Shown: positions 8,405 through 8,582 of the stretch, in pieces | Numbering within the stretch: position 1 is the stretch's first letter | How the letters are laid out: each line of letters starts with the position of its first letter | Notes under the pieces: generated by a model | Told to the model about the DNA's origin: nothing | The model's database searches: none | The model's input: only the letters and a program-made list of their open reading frames with translations | Assembly: GCA_903888815.1 (NCBI GenBank) | Contig: CAISVC010000611.1 | Location: 1-8,582, forward strand | Reading direction: 5' to 3' | DNA from: an uncultured Fibrobacterota bacterium | Lineage (GTDB): Bacteria > Fibrobacterota > Chitinivibrionia > Chitinivibrionales > Chitinispirillaceae | DNA length: 8,582 bases | Made by a program: the position numbers and the translations under genes

Positions 8405-8482
8405 AAAGGATTATGCGAAATGTTTCAGGGATGTGAAGTGCTTGAAAGACCCGGTTCAGAAATGCATAATTAAACAAGGTGA
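8405..8482. other. Probable IS left-end region downstream of the transposase stop
   Basis: Between the MITE and the transposase stop codon there is no gene. ATTATGC (8410-8416) and GCATAAT (8464-8470) are inverted copies 47 bases apart and could form a stem. The insertion sequence's own terminal repeat should lie here, but I cannot identify it without the other end of the element. Confidence 0.35.
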
Positions 8483-8582
8483 TTATAAAGGATCTTGCAC
8501 TAAATTTGATACCATTTTGACCAATTTTTCAAAGATAATTTCATGACGATGATTATACCTGAAAGCCATTTCGTTCAAGTAC
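8483..8582 (-). CDS. IS1595/ISXO2-like transposase, C-terminal 32 residues (5' part outside window)
   Basis: Reading the minus strand from the right edge gives an open frame ending at TAA (8485-8483). Its first visible residues, YLNEMAFRYNHRHE, match the YLNE-FxFRxNxR pattern I know from the end of the ISXO2/IS1595 DDE transposase domain; FEKLVKMVSNLVQDPL completes the protein. Only the tail is visible, so whether the gene is intact cannot be judged. The catalytic DDE residues would lie beyond the window. The family call rests on this short pattern and is moderately secure. It marks the right end of the window as mobile DNA. Confidence 0.65.
   Translation of the reverse strand, partial: YLNEMAFRYNHRHEIIFEKLVKMVSNLVQDPL

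Noticed and set aside
8162..8473. 103-codon plus-strand frame near the right end
   Set aside because: It runs through both ends of the MITE-like element, so it is a chance frame or a chimera created by insertion.

Overview
The window is bacterial DNA: GC-rich genes separated by markedly AT-rich spacers, Shine-Dalgarno-like sites, TAATG gene coupling, a bacterial ClpB and insertion-sequence debris. The sequence does not fix the phylum. The abundance of AAA_14/DUF4143 ATPases and short palindromic repeats is common in under-sampled environmental lineages (Fibrobacterota-, Spirochaetota- or Bacteroidota-like genomes and candidate phyla), but that is only an impression.

Left part (1-2197, minus strand): a two-gene amidoligase operon. 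Transcribed leftwards, a RimK-like ATP-grasp ligase with a RLAN-type N-terminal domain (2197-728) is followed by a GCS2-family glutamate-cysteine-ligase-like enzyme (728 to beyond the left edge). They overlap by one base (TAATG). Both families make amide bonds through acyl-phosphate intermediates. The pair therefore looks like a pathway that joins amino acids to each other, to a small molecule or to a protein; the product is unknown. This is the most biochemically interesting part of the window.

Centre (2198-5091): an AT-rich divergent spacer with a near-perfect 32-bp palindrome, then a full-length ClpB disaggregase on the plus strand. No dnaK, grpE or CIRCE operator is adjacent.

Right part (5114-8083): two distantly related AAA+ ATPases of the AAA_14-DUF4143 (COG1373-like) type, arranged divergently. 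Both have intact Walker motifs and a C-terminal D...ExK signature of the PD-(D/E)xK nuclease fold. The spacer between them (6419-6880) is rich in structure: three AT-rich boxes exactly 33 bp apart, two hairpins, a repeated 14-mer and a 12-bp operator-like inverted repeat just before the second ATPase.

Right edge (8084-8582): accessory or mobile DNA. A 164-bp MITE-like element (8241-8404) has 19-bp imperfect terminal inverted repeats and a TAA flank on each side. Beyond it lies the 3' end of an IS1595/ISXO2-like transposase on the minus strand, cut by the window edge.
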